Of a stretch of DNA of 64,000 nucleotides, positions 39,711 to 49,993 are shown in pieces. The notes below the pieces were generated by a model. The model did no database searches. It saw nothing but the letters and a program-made list of their open reading frames with translations, and was not told the DNA's origin. Source of the stretch: Posidoniimonas corsicana (GTDB lineage: Bacteria > Planctomycetota > Planctomycetia > Pirellulales > Lacipirellulaceae); the NCBI RefSeq assembly GCF_007859765.1, contig NZ_SIHJ01000002.1:124001-188000 (forward strand). Direction: 5' to 3'. Numbering within the stretch: the first letter of the stretch is position 1; each line of letters starts with the position of its first letter. The position numbers and the translations under genes were made by a program.

Positions 39711-42008
39711 TTATAGCATTGCCTTGCGTTTTCGCAGAATCCACTCGGCGCACAGGCAGCCGCAGATGCCGGCGAGCATCCACCAGCGGTTCCACAGCTC
39801 GATCGGGGGGAGCGATTCAATCGGCACCCGCTGGGCCTCTGGCAGGTTGGCGAGCAGCTCCTGAGCCTCGTCCAGACGGTAGAACGCCCCGCCGGTACGC
39901 TCGGCCGCGGCCCGCATGCCGGCCGCGTTCATTTCAAGCTGGGCAAACTCTCCGGGCGGGTTCACCACCTCGAAGGTCGCGCTGACCGACTCGCTGTCGG
40001 CGCCCGCCAGCAGCACGCGGTACCGCCCGGCGGGAAGGTCCTCGAGGTCGGTTTCGAGCACGCCCGGCCGCACCGCGGAGGGGCTCAGCTCGACACGCTG
40101 CTGCGGGCCGCTTTCGGGCTGCAGCAGCACGGCGGCCTCGCGAACCCCACCGTCGGGGGTGCGGAGCCGCACGCGGACCGGCTCGCCACGCTCGTACTCG
40201 CCCCGTTCGACCGCCAGCTCCCAGCCGCGGTCGTCGCGTTTGAGCCGCCCGTGGGCCAGACGGCGGAGCGTCTGCACCCAATAGCGGGCGAAGTAGACGT
40301 CGCCGACGCGTTTGCGCCATAGGTAGCTGCTGTCGAAGCCGTGCATCAGCACCTGACCAGCGCCGAAATACTGGGTCGCGACCAGCGGCAGCGGCCGGCC
40401 CTCGGCCGTGGTGCGGCTAGGGTGCACGGCCAGCACCTGCGCGGCGGGCTTGGGCTCGCCCAGGTCGGCGGCCCAGTTGAGGGCCGTGAGCCGCCGCCAG
40501 ATGGACTGGCTGTCGCGTGGGTTGTCGCCGAGCTGGAACGAGGAGCTCTGCATCCCGAGCGGCGTGGGCCGCAGTAGGTACTGGTCCGGCGGCGTGCGAC
40601 TGGCCAGCGGCGCCGTATCGAGCCGGGTCGGCGATAGCGATTGGAAGTCTTCGTACCGGCGGTACGCCCACGGCAGGTAGCGCGTGCCGGCCACCATCAC
40701 CAGCCCGCCGCCGTCCTCGCTGACGAACCCCGCCAGCTCGCTCCAGACCGAGCGTGGCAGCAGCTGCGGGTCGACATCCAGCAGCACGACCACGTCGTAC
40801 TGGTCGAGGTCGCGGCGGCGGAGGGGGAACCGCTGGATGGCCGTCTGGTCGCTCGTGGCGTACTGCAGGTCCGACTCTTGCAGGTAGGTCTGCAGCGCGA
40901 CGGTCGTGTCGCGGCCCAGCAGGCTCTTGAGGTAGCGGAACTCGTACATCGGGTAGCCCGCCGCCAGCAGCACCCGCACGTGAGCCTTGCGGACCTGCAC
41001 GTCGAACGCGACGCGGTTGTTGTCGGCGTCCCGTTCGCCCTCGACCGGCGCTGCCTCGATCACGTAGCGGTAGTCGCCGGGCTCGGTCGGCCGGTGCAGC
41101 AGCTGCACCGGCGTGGCCGCGTCGGTGGACGGATTGAGCGTCTGTTCGGCGAGCGGCGTGGACTCGCCCTCCTGACGCAGCGTGAGCCGAACGGGCGTCT
41201 TGAGGTCGCCCTTCACGCGCAGGGTGGCGCCGAGCGAGAGGATGTCGTCGACGAACACCACCTCATCGGCCAGCGGGTCGGACAGCACGATGTCGGGCGG
41301 GCTCTCTTCGGCGCCAACGCCGATGAAGAACAGCTGCGTGCCGGCCCGGCGGGCGGCGTCGGCGGCGGCCGACAACGACCGCCCGGCGGTGTTGCGGCCG
41401 TCGGTCCAGACCACCACCGCCTGCGGCGCGGGGCCGGCCGAACGCTCGACCATGCTCTGCACGGCGTCGCCCAGCCGGGTCATCGCGTCCGGGTCGGCGC
41501 GGAGGGTCTCGATGGCGTCGGGCAGCTGGTCGGCGGCGGACGCCAGCGGCTGCTGCGTCGCGCCGAGGGTCAGGGCGTCCATGTCGTACTGCCCGCCCAC
41601 GCCGCGGACGATCGCCGCGTCGTCCTCCAGGAGCTTCTGCTTGACCTTGTCCAGCCGCGACGGCGCGTCCGCCTGGCTGAGCGAATCCGTGACCGACATG
41701 CTCCCCGAGAGGTCGAAGATCCAGCCGAAGCGTGGCCGTCCCGACCGCGTGCCGGCCAACAGCAGCTCGCTAAGCATCACTAGGATCATCGCGATGGTCG
41801 CCAGCCGCAGCAGCCCCAGGAGGGAGCGGTACCACGCGCCGGCCGGCGTCCGCTCGCGGGCGTAGCAGTAGATCACCAGCGCAGCCGCCGACGAGATGAG
41901 CACCACCGTCAGCCACGGGGCGAACGTCCAGTGCGTCTGCAGCCGCCAGACCGCGTCGGTTTCGACCGGCGCAACCTGAGCGATGAATGCCGGAAGGCGT
42001 TGGGTCAT
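39711..42008 (-). CDS. VWA-domain membrane protein with glutamine-amidotransferase-like domain
   Basis: 765 residues. Two membrane segments near the N-terminus (about 30-50 and 62-84) and one at the C-terminus (WWMLAGICGCLCAEWI) place the bulk in the periplasm. The von Willebrand A domain begins at FGWIFDLSGSMSV, with MIDAS residues DxSxS. A later segment, DVVVLLDVDPQLLPRSVW to LVMVAGTRYLPW, resembles the class I amidotransferase-like fold of this planctomycete family, without an obvious catalytic Cys. Metal-dependent protein interaction is the inferred role. Its ATG overlaps the upstream gene's TGA (ATGA), a sign of coupled translation. Confidence 0.8.
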   Translation of the reverse strand: MTQRLPAFIAQVAPVETDAVWRLQTHWTFAPWLTVVLISSAAALVIYCYARERTPAGAWYRSLLGLLRLATIAMILVMLSELLLAGTRSGRPRFGWIFDLSGSMSVTDSLSQADAPSRLDKVKQKLLEDDAAIVRGVGGQYDMDALTLGATQQPLASAADQLPDAIETLRADPDAMTRLGDAVQSMVERSAGPAPQAVVVWTDGRNTAGRSLSAAADAARRAGTQLFFIGVGAEESPPDIVLSDPLADEVVFVDDILSLGATLRVKGDLKTPVRLTLRQEGESTPLAEQTLNPSTDAATPVQLLHRPTEPGDYRYVIEAAPVEGERDADNNRVAFDVQVRKAHVRVLLAAGYPMYEFRYLKSLLGRDTTVALQTYLQESDLQYATSDQTAIQRFPLRRRDLDQYDVVVLLDVDPQLLPRSVWSELAGFVSEDGGGLVMVAGTRYLPWAYRRYEDFQSLSPTRLDTAPLASRTPPDQYLLRPTPLGMQSSSFQLGDNPRDSQSIWRRLTALNWAADLGEPKPAAQVLAVHPSRTTAEGRPLPLVATQYFGAGQVLMHGFDSSYLWRKRVGDVYFARYWVQTLRRLAHGRLKRDDRGWELAVERGEYERGEPVRVRLRTPDGGVREAAVLLQPESGPQQRVELSPSAVRPGVLETDLEDLPAGRYRVLLAGADSESVSATFEVVNPPGEFAQLEMNAAGMRAAAERTGGAFYRLDEAQELLANLPEAQRVPIESLPPIELWNRWWMLAGICGCLCAEWILRKRKAML

Positions 42009-44251
42009 GCCGCCGACCTCCCGAACCAGTACGCGAGGAAGGTCTCGAGCAGGACCAGCAACAGCGCGGCCATCAGCAGCCCGCGGTGCACCCCGGTCGC
42101 CGGCGCAAGGTCGGCGCTGGCGCCGGTGGCGGCGGCCGGGGTATTGCGCAGCCGCAGTTCGGCCGGCAGCGACGCGGTCGACACCCGCGTCAGGTTACTT
42201 TCGCGCGGGTCCGGGTTCACGGCGGCCGCGCCGACCGGGGCGGGCCGGTCGGGCGACTCAACCCGGTACACGCCGGCCCGGTTGGTGCGGTCGTAGGCCC
42301 AGGTCGCCTCGCCGCCGCCCGAGTGGACCAGCGTGGATTCTTCCTCGCCGTCGGGGCGGAGGATGGTCAGCTCGCCGCCGGCGGCCCACTCGGGCGCGGC
42401 GCCGCTGATCGGCTGGCCGACCGTGACGCTCGGCGGCCCACCCCCGCCGGCGGACGCGAAGCTGAGCAGCTCGCGGACAATCGGGAGGAAGCTCGGCCAC
42501 GCCGGCATAACGGTCCACGGCTCGCCGGTCGCGGGGTCGACCGACGTGAGCGACCCGTCGGTCGCGACCAGCACCACCCTGCCCCGCCCATGCTCAGAGC
42601 TGACGACCAAGGGGTCGCCCGAGGGGGTGGCGAGCGCGGTCTGCGACGAAGTCTGCTCCGGCAAGACTAGTTGGTAGTAGCGTGAGATCGGCGTGGTGAT
42701 CAGCCCGGCGCGCTCGCGGCCGCGGAAGGGCGCCACGATGGGGTGGGCGTACTCCAGCGGATCGAGCCGGAACTGCGGCGAGGAGACCGGGGCGCCGATC
42801 TCGGCCGGCAGCAGGCCGCCGTTGTCCTCTTGCCCCGGCTGGAACAGCACCGGCGTCAGCGACCGCCCGGCGGATTCGGAAGGCCCGAGGAGGTCGTTGT
42901 AGCGGTCGGGGTCGACGCGGTCGCCCAGGAAGAACACGGCCCCGCCGCCGCCGCGCACGTAGCTGGCGACCCGGTCCGCCTCGCTGCGTGAGAGCTGGGC
43001 CACGTTGCAGAAGAACACGCAGCGGAAGTCGTTAAGGTCGATCGAGGCGAGCTCGGCGTCCGACACCACCTCCGGCTGGATCGCCGCGTCGGCTTGGCCG
43101 GAGGGGTTCAACGCCCCTGCGACATACATCGCGGCGCCGCGACGGCCCTCGACGCACAGCACCCGCACGTGCTCGTCGACCTGGCAGGCCAGCCACCGCT
43201 GGTTGTCGGCCACCAGCCGGTCCTCCGCCACCCGCACCGAGAGCGTGTGCAGCCCCGGCAGACGGATTGGGTGCGTGAACGAGACGCTCGCCGTTTCGTC
43301 CGGGCCGAACCGCGCCGGCGCCGAGGCGACCGTCACGCCATCGACCACCAGGTCGACCAGCGCGTCTGCATCGGCGTCGGCTTCGCCGAATCGGGCCACC
43401 CTGGCGCGGATGGCCAGCGGCTGCTGTGTGGTTGGTGTGGCGGACTCGATCGCGATCCCCACCACCGCGGCGTTGCCCGCGTCGGGCTGCCCGACGTCGA
43501 CAACCGTCAGCACGGCGTCTTCGACGAGCTGCGAATACAGCTTGGCCGCTTCGGCGGAGTCGCTAGCGTCGACGCCATCGGGCGGCGTGTCGCCGGTCAG
43601 CGGACCCCAGGTGGTCGCGGTCAGGTCGGTGAAGAAGGTCACCTCGTGCCGGTCGACCTTCGTGGCGGCGGCCTCGGCGTTGGTCAGCAGCTGGCGCACC
43701 AGCGTCAGGCCGCGTCCCAGGTCGGCGGTCCCCTCGGTGAGCTTGACTTGCTGCACGGACTGCTTCGCCCGCGAGCTGTCGGACGTTGGCTGGGCGAGCA
43801 CCGCGCGGGGCGGCGCGGCGAGCGTGCAGACCGAGTACACATCGCCCGGGCGGGACTGGTCGATAAGCCGCTCGGCGAGCCGCTTGGCGTGGGTGATCAG
43901 CCGGCCGTCGTCGGTTTCGAGCCCCATCGACAGCGACGCGTCCAGCACCAGCAGCCGGTGAGTCCGTACGCCCGGCCCGACCAGCCCGAGCGAGTCGAGG
44001 GTCGGCTTGGCCGCGGCCAGCACCACGAGCAGGATGATCGCGGTGCGGATCGCCAGCAGGATCCACTGCTGCAGCTGCAACCGCCGCGCGTGCCGCTTGA
44101 TTGCCGCCTGCAGGAACCGCACGGCGGCCCAGCGGGTCTCCTTCCTGACCCGCTTCATCCACAGGTGGATCAGGATCGGCGCAGCCGCCGCCCCGAGCCA
44201 CCCGAGGATGGCAAGGTTGGCGAAGCCGAAGGCTAGTGGGAGGTGATTCAA
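42005..44251 (-). CDS. BatA/VWA-domain membrane protein
   Basis: 748 residues. The N-terminus is the BatA-type aerotolerance domain: a membrane segment ending in APILIHLWMKRVRKETR, then LQLQQWILLAIRTAIILLVV. The VWA domain starts at LLVLDASLSMGLE (MIDAS DxSxS). A second amidotransferase-like domain around residues 385-450 contains FFCNVAQLSRSEADRVASYV and GGGAVFFLGD. A membrane segment closes the protein (LLMAALLLVLLETFLAYWFG). It pairs with the following VWA protein, with which it overlaps by four bases, and with DUF58 and MoxR upstream. Together these form the MoxR-associated envelope system known from Bat operons. Confidence 0.83.
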   Translation of the reverse strand: MNHLPLAFGFANLAILGWLGAAAAPILIHLWMKRVRKETRWAAVRFLQAAIKRHARRLQLQQWILLAIRTAIILLVVLAAAKPTLDSLGLVGPGVRTHRLLVLDASLSMGLETDDGRLITHAKRLAERLIDQSRPGDVYSVCTLAAPPRAVLAQPTSDSSRAKQSVQQVKLTEGTADLGRGLTLVRQLLTNAEAAATKVDRHEVTFFTDLTATTWGPLTGDTPPDGVDASDSAEAAKLYSQLVEDAVLTVVDVGQPDAGNAAVVGIAIESATPTTQQPLAIRARVARFGEADADADALVDLVVDGVTVASAPARFGPDETASVSFTHPIRLPGLHTLSVRVAEDRLVADNQRWLACQVDEHVRVLCVEGRRGAAMYVAGALNPSGQADAAIQPEVVSDAELASIDLNDFRCVFFCNVAQLSRSEADRVASYVRGGGGAVFFLGDRVDPDRYNDLLGPSESAGRSLTPVLFQPGQEDNGGLLPAEIGAPVSSPQFRLDPLEYAHPIVAPFRGRERAGLITTPISRYYQLVLPEQTSSQTALATPSGDPLVVSSEHGRGRVVLVATDGSLTSVDPATGEPWTVMPAWPSFLPIVRELLSFASAGGGGPPSVTVGQPISGAAPEWAAGGELTILRPDGEEESTLVHSGGGEATWAYDRTNRAGVYRVESPDRPAPVGAAAVNPDPRESNLTRVSTASLPAELRLRNTPAAATGASADLAPATGVHRGLLMAALLLVLLETFLAYWFGRSAA

Positions 44252-44327
44252 TGCAATCGCCCCCTCGAAGGACGGTCGATCCTATCGTTGCGCGCAGCCT
44301 TAGTCTGCGTGCTTGCAGCAGAAGGTG

Positions 44328-44399
44328 TCACGCAGAGCCGCAGAGGCGCAGAGTGAGGATAACACTCGTTCTTCTCTGCGACTCTGCGGCTCTGCGTGA
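44328..44399. repeat. Long hairpin, 26-bp arms, CGCAGAG-type repeat
   Basis: Left arm 44328-44353 (TCACGCAGAGCCGCAGAG then GCGCAGAG) and right arm 44374-44399 (CTCTGCGACTCTGCGGCT then CTGCGTGA) are complementary at 25 of 26 positions around a 20-base loop. Each arm is itself built of tandem CGCAGAG units. It sits between DUF58 and the BatA/VWA gene, inside the operon, so it may tune or end transcription or simply be a dispersed palindrome. Confidence 0.8.
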
Positions 44400-44433
44400 T
44401 CGTCATTGTTGTCGTTGTTAAGTAGGCCCAACC

Positions 44434-45378
44434 TCACCGCACGCGTTGCTGCCGCGCGGCGAGGAAGCGGTGCAGCACCGCGTCGAGCGGTTGGTCGGTT
44501 CTGAGTTGCAGGTAGTCGGCGCCCTGACTGCGGCAGCCGGTGGCGACCGCGGTGGTGAACGCGTCGAACTCGGTCTTGTAGGCCTCGCGCAGGCGGGCCG
44601 GGTCGGCCAGGATGTCGCCCGCCTGCTCGAGGCCCTTGAACAGCGTGGGCTGGTCGAACGGGAACTCCAGCTCGGCCGGGTCGAGCACGTGGCACACGAT
44701 CACGTCGTGCCGGCGGTGGCGGAAGTGCTTCAGCCCGGCCAGCATGCTGTCGACATCGTCGAACAGGTCGCTGAACACAAACACCACCCCGCGGCGGCTG
44801 AGCCGCTCGGCCAGGTCGTGGAAGATGGGGCCGGTGGCGGTCTTCTCGCGGGCGTCAACTCGCTCCATCTCGGCCAGCAACTGGTTCAGGGTCGCCGGGC
44901 TGCTGCTGGGCCGCATCACCCGCCGCACGCGGTCGTCGAACGTAGCAAGCCCCACCGCGTCCTGCTGGTGCAGCACCAGGTACGCCAGCGCGGCGGCGGC
45001 TGTCTGGGCGTACTCAAGCTTGGACATCGGGGCGCCCTCCGAGGGCTTACGCCCCCGGCTCTCGCCTGCGCCGCTCTGGTAGGTCATGCTCTCCGACTGG
45101 TCGAGCACGAGGTACGCGATGAGGTTGGTCTCTTCCTCGTACTGCTTGAGGTACACCCGGTCGGTCTTGCCGAACACCTTCCAGTCGACAAACCGCAGGT
45201 CGTCGCCGGGCGCGTACTCGCGGTGCTCGGCGAACTCGATGCTGAACCCCTGGAACGGGCTGCGGTGCAGGCCGGCCACGTACCCCTCAACAATATGCTC
45301 CGCGCGCAGCCGCAGCCCCTTGAGCTTGGCCAAGACCGCGGGGTCGAGGAAACGTTTTGAGGTGGGGGTAGTGGGCAT
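44434..45378 (-). CDS. DUF58 domain protein
   Basis: 314 residues, typical DUF58 length. The signature block is near residues 35-80: GLHRSPFQGFSIEFAEHREY, APGDDLRFVDWKVFGKTD and VYLKQYEEETN. A VWA-like segment follows with YLVLDQSESM and later VVFVFSDLFDDVDSML. DUF58 proteins almost always accompany MoxR ATPases, and the pair is thought to assist folding or metal loading of partner VWA proteins. Here the usual MoxR neighbour is separated from it by an inserted lipoprotein gene flanked by inverted repeats. Confidence 0.88.
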   Translation of the reverse strand: MPTTPTSKRFLDPAVLAKLKGLRLRAEHIVEGYVAGLHRSPFQGFSIEFAEHREYAPGDDLRFVDWKVFGKTDRVYLKQYEEETNLIAYLVLDQSESMTYQSGAGESRGRKPSEGAPMSKLEYAQTAAAALAYLVLHQQDAVGLATFDDRVRRVMRPSSSPATLNQLLAEMERVDAREKTATGPIFHDLAERLSRRGVVFVFSDLFDDVDSMLAGLKHFRHRRHDVIVCHVLDPAELEFPFDQPTLFKGLEQAGDILADPARLREAYKTEFDAFTTAVATGCRSQGADYLQLRTDQPLDAVLHRFLAARQQRVR

Positions 45379-45400
45379 TCAGTGAAGGAGTTCAGGAAAG

Positions 45401-45427
45401 TAGCCGGCGAGCTACGCCTCGGCGGGG
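45401..45427 (+). repeat. 27-bp inverted repeat, left copy
   Basis: TAGCCGGCGAGCTACGCCTC then GGCGGGG. It is the exact reverse complement (27 of 27) of 45990-46016. The two copies bracket the DMP19-like gene between DUF58 and moxR. The outer distance is 616 bases. I see no clear target-site duplication. Confidence 0.9.
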
Positions 45428-45469
45428 GATGTGCTGCCCGAGCAAGACCGTCATTCATTGCTTAGGAGA

Positions 45470-45958
45470 CTAGTACTCTGGATCAAAACCCTGCTCGATG
45501 ACGTATGCTTCCAACTTCTGTTCAAGAGGTTCGATGTACGGTCTCAGAATCGTGTCCACACTTTCACATGCTCGACTCTGAGGACTATCGCTCGCCCAGG
45601 AGTTAATGATCTCGTTCCGCTCAACCATGTCGTCAGGTACTTCATCACCGAAGAATGCGCCGAAGGTCTCAAGCACATCAAGTGCTTCGGCGGCTTCCAG
45701 ATCTGCTAAGGCAAAAACGGTGTCTTCGTAGCGGTCTGCTTGTGAGTTGTAAAAGAAGCTCACCAGCCCACCATTGTCCACTGCGTCGATGAACCCGCGA
45801 GTATTTACCCAGACTTGCTGAGGGGCCGAGAGGGAATCGTAGCCTTCGCTCGACCACTTGTCACACACGTCGTACCAATTCATCTGCTCTTCGACTTCCC
45901 TACCACTGCAGCCCATAGCGGTCAAATACAATGCCAACAGTACCTGATGCATCCTCAT
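45470..45958 (-). CDS. DMP19/DUF4375-like lipoprotein inserted in the MoxR operon
   Basis: 162 residues from ATG 45958. The short signal (MRMHQVLLALYLTAMGCSG) ends in a lipobox-like TAMGC with Cys17. The body has VNTRGFIDAVDNGGLVSFFYN followed by an acidic helix-rich part, resembling the DMP19/DUF4375 family, a small DNA-mimic-like fold of mostly unknown function in bacteria. Two sampled 60-base lines contain 28 and 33 G/C, well below the surrounding genes. It sits between moxR and DUF58, which are usually adjacent, and is bracketed by perfect 27-bp inverted repeats. It was probably inserted. The family call is moderate; the lipoprotein signal is clearer. Confidence 0.65.
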   Translation of the reverse strand: MRMHQVLLALYLTAMGCSGREVEEQMNWYDVCDKWSSEGYDSLSAPQQVWVNTRGFIDAVDNGGLVSFFYNSQADRYEDTVFALADLEAAEALDVLETFGAFFGDEVPDDMVERNEIINSWASDSPQSRACESVDTILRPYIEPLEQKLEAYVIEQGFDPEY

Positions 45959-45989
45959 AGCACTCACTTGTGCTGTGTATTTGAACACA

Positions 45990-46016
45990 CCCCGCCGAGG
46001 CGTAGCTCGCCGGCTA
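45990..46016 (-). repeat. 27-bp inverted repeat, right copy
   Basis: CCCCGCCGAGGCGTAGCTCG then CCGGCTA, the exact reverse complement of 45401-45427. It lies between the start of the DMP19-like gene and the moxR stop at 46025. With the left copy it may mark the ends of a small insertion or form a long-range stem in the operon transcript. Confidence 0.9.
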
Positions 46017-46024
46017 TTACTCGC

Positions 46025-47029
<1,005 letters not shown>

Positions 47030-47093
47030 GGGCGCCTCGATTGGCTGGCTGGAGTTCTTGGCGCCGGCCGGCGCCGCGAGGGGTACCGGTATT

Positions 47094-49418
47094 CTAGTCG
47101 TTTGCGTCGGAAGCTGCGCCGGCGGCAGGCGTTACGGCAGAAAACTGCTTGGGCGGGTCGGGCGGGGGCGCCGGCTGCGGACCGTAGACGGTCATCTTCT
47201 CGCGTCCGGCGGCCACCAGCAGCCCGTGGGCAGGCGTCAGATTAGCGCCGGCGGCGCCGATTGGGCTAAGGTCGATCGGCGTGCGGGTCGCGGCGCCGGT
47301 TTCGGCGTCGCGGGCGTAGATCGCCGAGCGGGTGGGCCAGAAGACCTCGCCACCCGCCAGGCAGCCGCGGCCCATCCCGCGGATGCCAGAGCGGTCGCTG
47401 CTGGGCCATTGGTACCGCCGCGCGCCCGTGTTGGTGTCGAGCCCGGTAAGCAACCCGCCCGCGGCAACGAGCGTCTGCCCCCTGACGCCCAGCAACTCGG
47501 CGCGGCGGTCGACCAGCTCGGCGGACCACAGGCCTCGGCCAGACGCCTGGTCGATCGCCAGGACATAGGGGCAGTCGACCGGCGCGACGAGCAGCCTGCC
47601 GCAGTGGGCGATGCAGGGCGACACCAGCAGCGCGGCGTCAGCCCGGTGGGGCGACTCGCCAAGCTCGTGGCGGGGGTACTCGGCCAGCCAATCGAGCCGG
47701 CCGCTCCGCGCGTCCAGCGCGGCGATCGCGCCCATGTTCGTGTTGAAGTAGATCGCGTCGCCCTGCTTGGTCAGCACGTCGGCCGGACGCACGCCCACGG
47801 CGTCTTCGGCCGGGGCGCCGCTGCAGACCGGCGTAATCCAGACCTGCTTGCCGGTGGCCACCGAGTAGCACGCCACCGCGACGCGCGGCCGCACCTCGTT
47901 GGCGTCCAGCGCGATGAACGCTAGGCCCCCACCGATTAACGGAGGGCCACTGAACCGCCACGGCTCTTCGGGCTCCTCGAACTCGACCACCTGCAGGCCT
48001 TCGCTGAGCAACCCGAACCCCAGCACACGGGGGTCGGCCGCGGTGCGCACCACACGCCCCGTGCGACGCGGCTGGTTACGCCCCACGCGTGCGTACAGCA
48101 CGCCGCGGCTCACCTCCAACGGGCCCAGCGGGGTGACCAGCGCTCCGGCGAGGCCGCGGGCACGCATCAGGTTGAGCACCCGCATGTCCTGCATCTGGTA
48201 GACGGCCCCGCCGCCGACCGCCGCCTGGTACAACAGCCCGTCCTTGGTTACGCCGGCCGCTCCGTCGCGGAGCTGCAGCGCGGACAGGGCGCCCGCGTCA
48301 CGGACCAGCACCCAGGGACCAAACACGACCGGCAACGCCTGCGGGTCCTGGCTGACCTCCGGCTCCACCGTGCGGATAACGCGGCGGCCGCCGACAATCA
48401 CGACCTCGTTGCGGCGCGTCGCCACCTCGCCTGGCAGCGTGACCGGGGTGAGGGTGTGCGGCTCCGGCCAGATCGGCCCGGCGAGCTCGCCCAGTGGCGC
48501 AGCCGCCCCGCTGCGGGTTGCGTCGCCGGCGAAGGTGGGCGCCCCGGCCGGCATGGCGCCGCGTGGCCACTGGTCCGCGGCCTCGATCAGCATTGCAAGT
48601 CGGTCGACGAACGGCCCGGTCTGTCCGGCCAGCAGGCCGGTCGCCTCGGGAGCCGCCTGGCGGAGCAGAGCCGCCTCGGCCCGGGCGCGGTCAAGGTCGA
48701 GCTCAAGGGTCGAGATCAGCGCGAGCCGCGCTAAGGCGGCGGGGAGCTCGGCTTCGGCGTCTGGGTAGGTTGGCGGGAGCGTCTGCCGCGGCTCGCGCAG
48801 CAGCGGGTCGATCTGCTCCCAGTGCGATGGGAGGTCGACGCCGTTCAGCGCGATCCCGATTGGCCGCCCGGCGGGGTCCGTTAGCAGCGGATGCAGGCGG
48901 GCGAGGGCCGCCCGCGCGGCGTTGAAGTCGCCCCGCTCGATGGCCAGGTCGGACAATAACAGCGCGGCGGCCGGCGTGCTCGAGCTCACGAAGTACTCGT
49001 CGATGACGCGCTGCAGCGGCGCGACGTCGCGATCCCGGCGGCCCTCCTCCAGCAGCCGATCGGCGGCCGGGTCGATGCGGCGGCGGTGCTCCGCGAGGAG
49101 CTCGGGTGGCATCCTGGTGAGCCGGGCCTGGCAGGCGTCCCGCAGCCGGACGTAGCGGCCCCCGTCGACGCGGACGAGCTGCCCGTCGGAGTCGTCCATC
49201 ACGAGCGTGATGGTCTCCAGGGCGTCCTCCCACTGGCCATCTTCGAGCAGCGCGTCGGCCTGTGCGAGCAGCCGCTCGGTCCGGCTGGAGATGGACGGCG
49301 CCTCGATCACGGGCTGGGCGGCGCGCGCGGCGCCAGCGCCCAGGACCGCGTGCAGAACGAGCGCCAAAACCGGGGCGAACGCGGCGCAGCGCTGGGCGGG
49401 TGGCGGGGGGACGTGCAT
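47094..49418 (-). CDS. Exported PQQ-like beta-propeller protein with N-terminal repeats
   Basis: 774 residues with a signal peptide (about 1-34, ending GAGAARAA). Residues of about 45-270 are helix-rich and TPR-like ([20 protein letters not shown] and [17 protein letters not shown]). The C-terminal half has propeller blades of the PQQ/BamB type, with repeated A-D--SG---W and G-V-ALDA-SG-L-W patterns such as [17 protein letters not shown] and [17 protein letters not shown]. No PQQ-binding catalytic residues are visible, so a binding or scaffold role is more likely. This combination is common in planctomycete secreted proteins. It immediately precedes moxR on the same strand. Confidence 0.75.
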   Translation of the reverse strand: MHVPPPPAQRCAAFAPVLALVLHAVLGAGAARAAQPVIEAPSISSRTERLLAQADALLEDGQWEDALETITLVMDDSDGQLVRVDGGRYVRLRDACQARLTRMPPELLAEHRRRIDPAADRLLEEGRRDRDVAPLQRVIDEYFVSSSTPAAALLLSDLAIERGDFNAARAALARLHPLLTDPAGRPIGIALNGVDLPSHWEQIDPLLREPRQTLPPTYPDAEAELPAALARLALISTLELDLDRARAEAALLRQAAPEATGLLAGQTGPFVDRLAMLIEAADQWPRGAMPAGAPTFAGDATRSGAAAPLGELAGPIWPEPHTLTPVTLPGEVATRRNEVVIVGGRRVIRTVEPEVSQDPQALPVVFGPWVLVRDAGALSALQLRDGAAGVTKDGLLYQAAVGGGAVYQMQDMRVLNLMRARGLAGALVTPLGPLEVSRGVLYARVGRNQPRRTGRVVRTAADPRVLGFGLLSEGLQVVEFEEPEEPWRFSGPPLIGGGLAFIALDANEVRPRVAVACYSVATGKQVWITPVCSGAPAEDAVGVRPADVLTKQGDAIYFNTNMGAIAALDARSGRLDWLAEYPRHELGESPHRADAALLVSPCIAHCGRLLVAPVDCPYVLAIDQASGRGLWSAELVDRRAELLGVRGQTLVAAGGLLTGLDTNTGARRYQWPSSDRSGIRGMGRGCLAGGEVFWPTRSAIYARDAETGAATRTPIDLSPIGAAGANLTPAHGLLVAAGREKMTVYGPQPAPPPDPPKQFSAVTPAAGAASDAND

Positions 49419-49474
49419 CGCCCGTGATTATACGGCCTAGCCGCCAAGGTGACAAAGAAGCAGCGGCCCGCGGG

Positions 49475-49993
49475 CTACAGCCCCGCCGGCGGCCACAGGT
49501 GGTAGAGCATCACGTACACCACCACGCCGGTCACCGACACGTACAGCCAGATAGGGAAGGTAATCCGGGCAAGCCTGCGGTGCTTGGTCCGGTACCGACC
49601 ACTCGCTTCGAGCGACTCGGGCGAGGGTCCGTCGTCGCTGGCGGGCTGGTTGCATCCGAGGGCGCGGTGGCCGAAGTAGATCGTGGCGAGCGCCAGGAAC
49701 GGCACGGTCACCGCAAGCAGCACGTGCGACAGCAGGATGCCGTAGTACACGTACCTCACCACGCCCTCGGCGGTGAACTTCACGTGCTGCACCTGGTAGT
49801 GGTAGTACAGGTAGCAGACGAGGAACGCCGAGGAGACCGCGAACGCCAGCAGCATCACCCGCTTGTGCGCGACTTCCTTCCGCTGCTTGATGAGCACGTA
49901 GCCTAGCACCAGCAGCACAGCGGCCAACGAGTTGAGCGCCGCGTTGACGTGCACAATCGGGCTGGCGGCGGCGAGGAGCAGGTGGGTGATCAC
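49475..49993 (-). CDS. DUF420 membrane protein
   Basis: 172 residues with five hydrophobic segments, consistent with DUF420: HVNAALNSLAAVLLVLGYVL, HKRVMLLAFAVSSAFLVCYL, VRYVYYGILLSHVLLAVTV and, after a polar loop, FPIWLYVSVTGVVVYVMLYH. Conserved His residues at helix starts suggest haem or copper binding, but that is inference. DUF420 (YozB-like) genes sit with cytochrome oxidase assembly genes. The start is GTG at 49993, overlapping the permease stop as GTGA, so translation is coupled. It is the last gene of the ctaA/ctaB block here; cox structural genes are not downstream. Confidence 0.85.
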   Translation of the reverse strand: MITHLLLAAASPIVHVNAALNSLAAVLLVLGYVLIKQRKEVAHKRVMLLAFAVSSAFLVCYLYYHYQVQHVKFTAEGVVRYVYYGILLSHVLLAVTVPFLALATIYFGHRALGCNQPASDDGPSPESLEASGRYRTKHRRLARITFPIWLYVSVTGVVVYVMLYHLWPPAGL

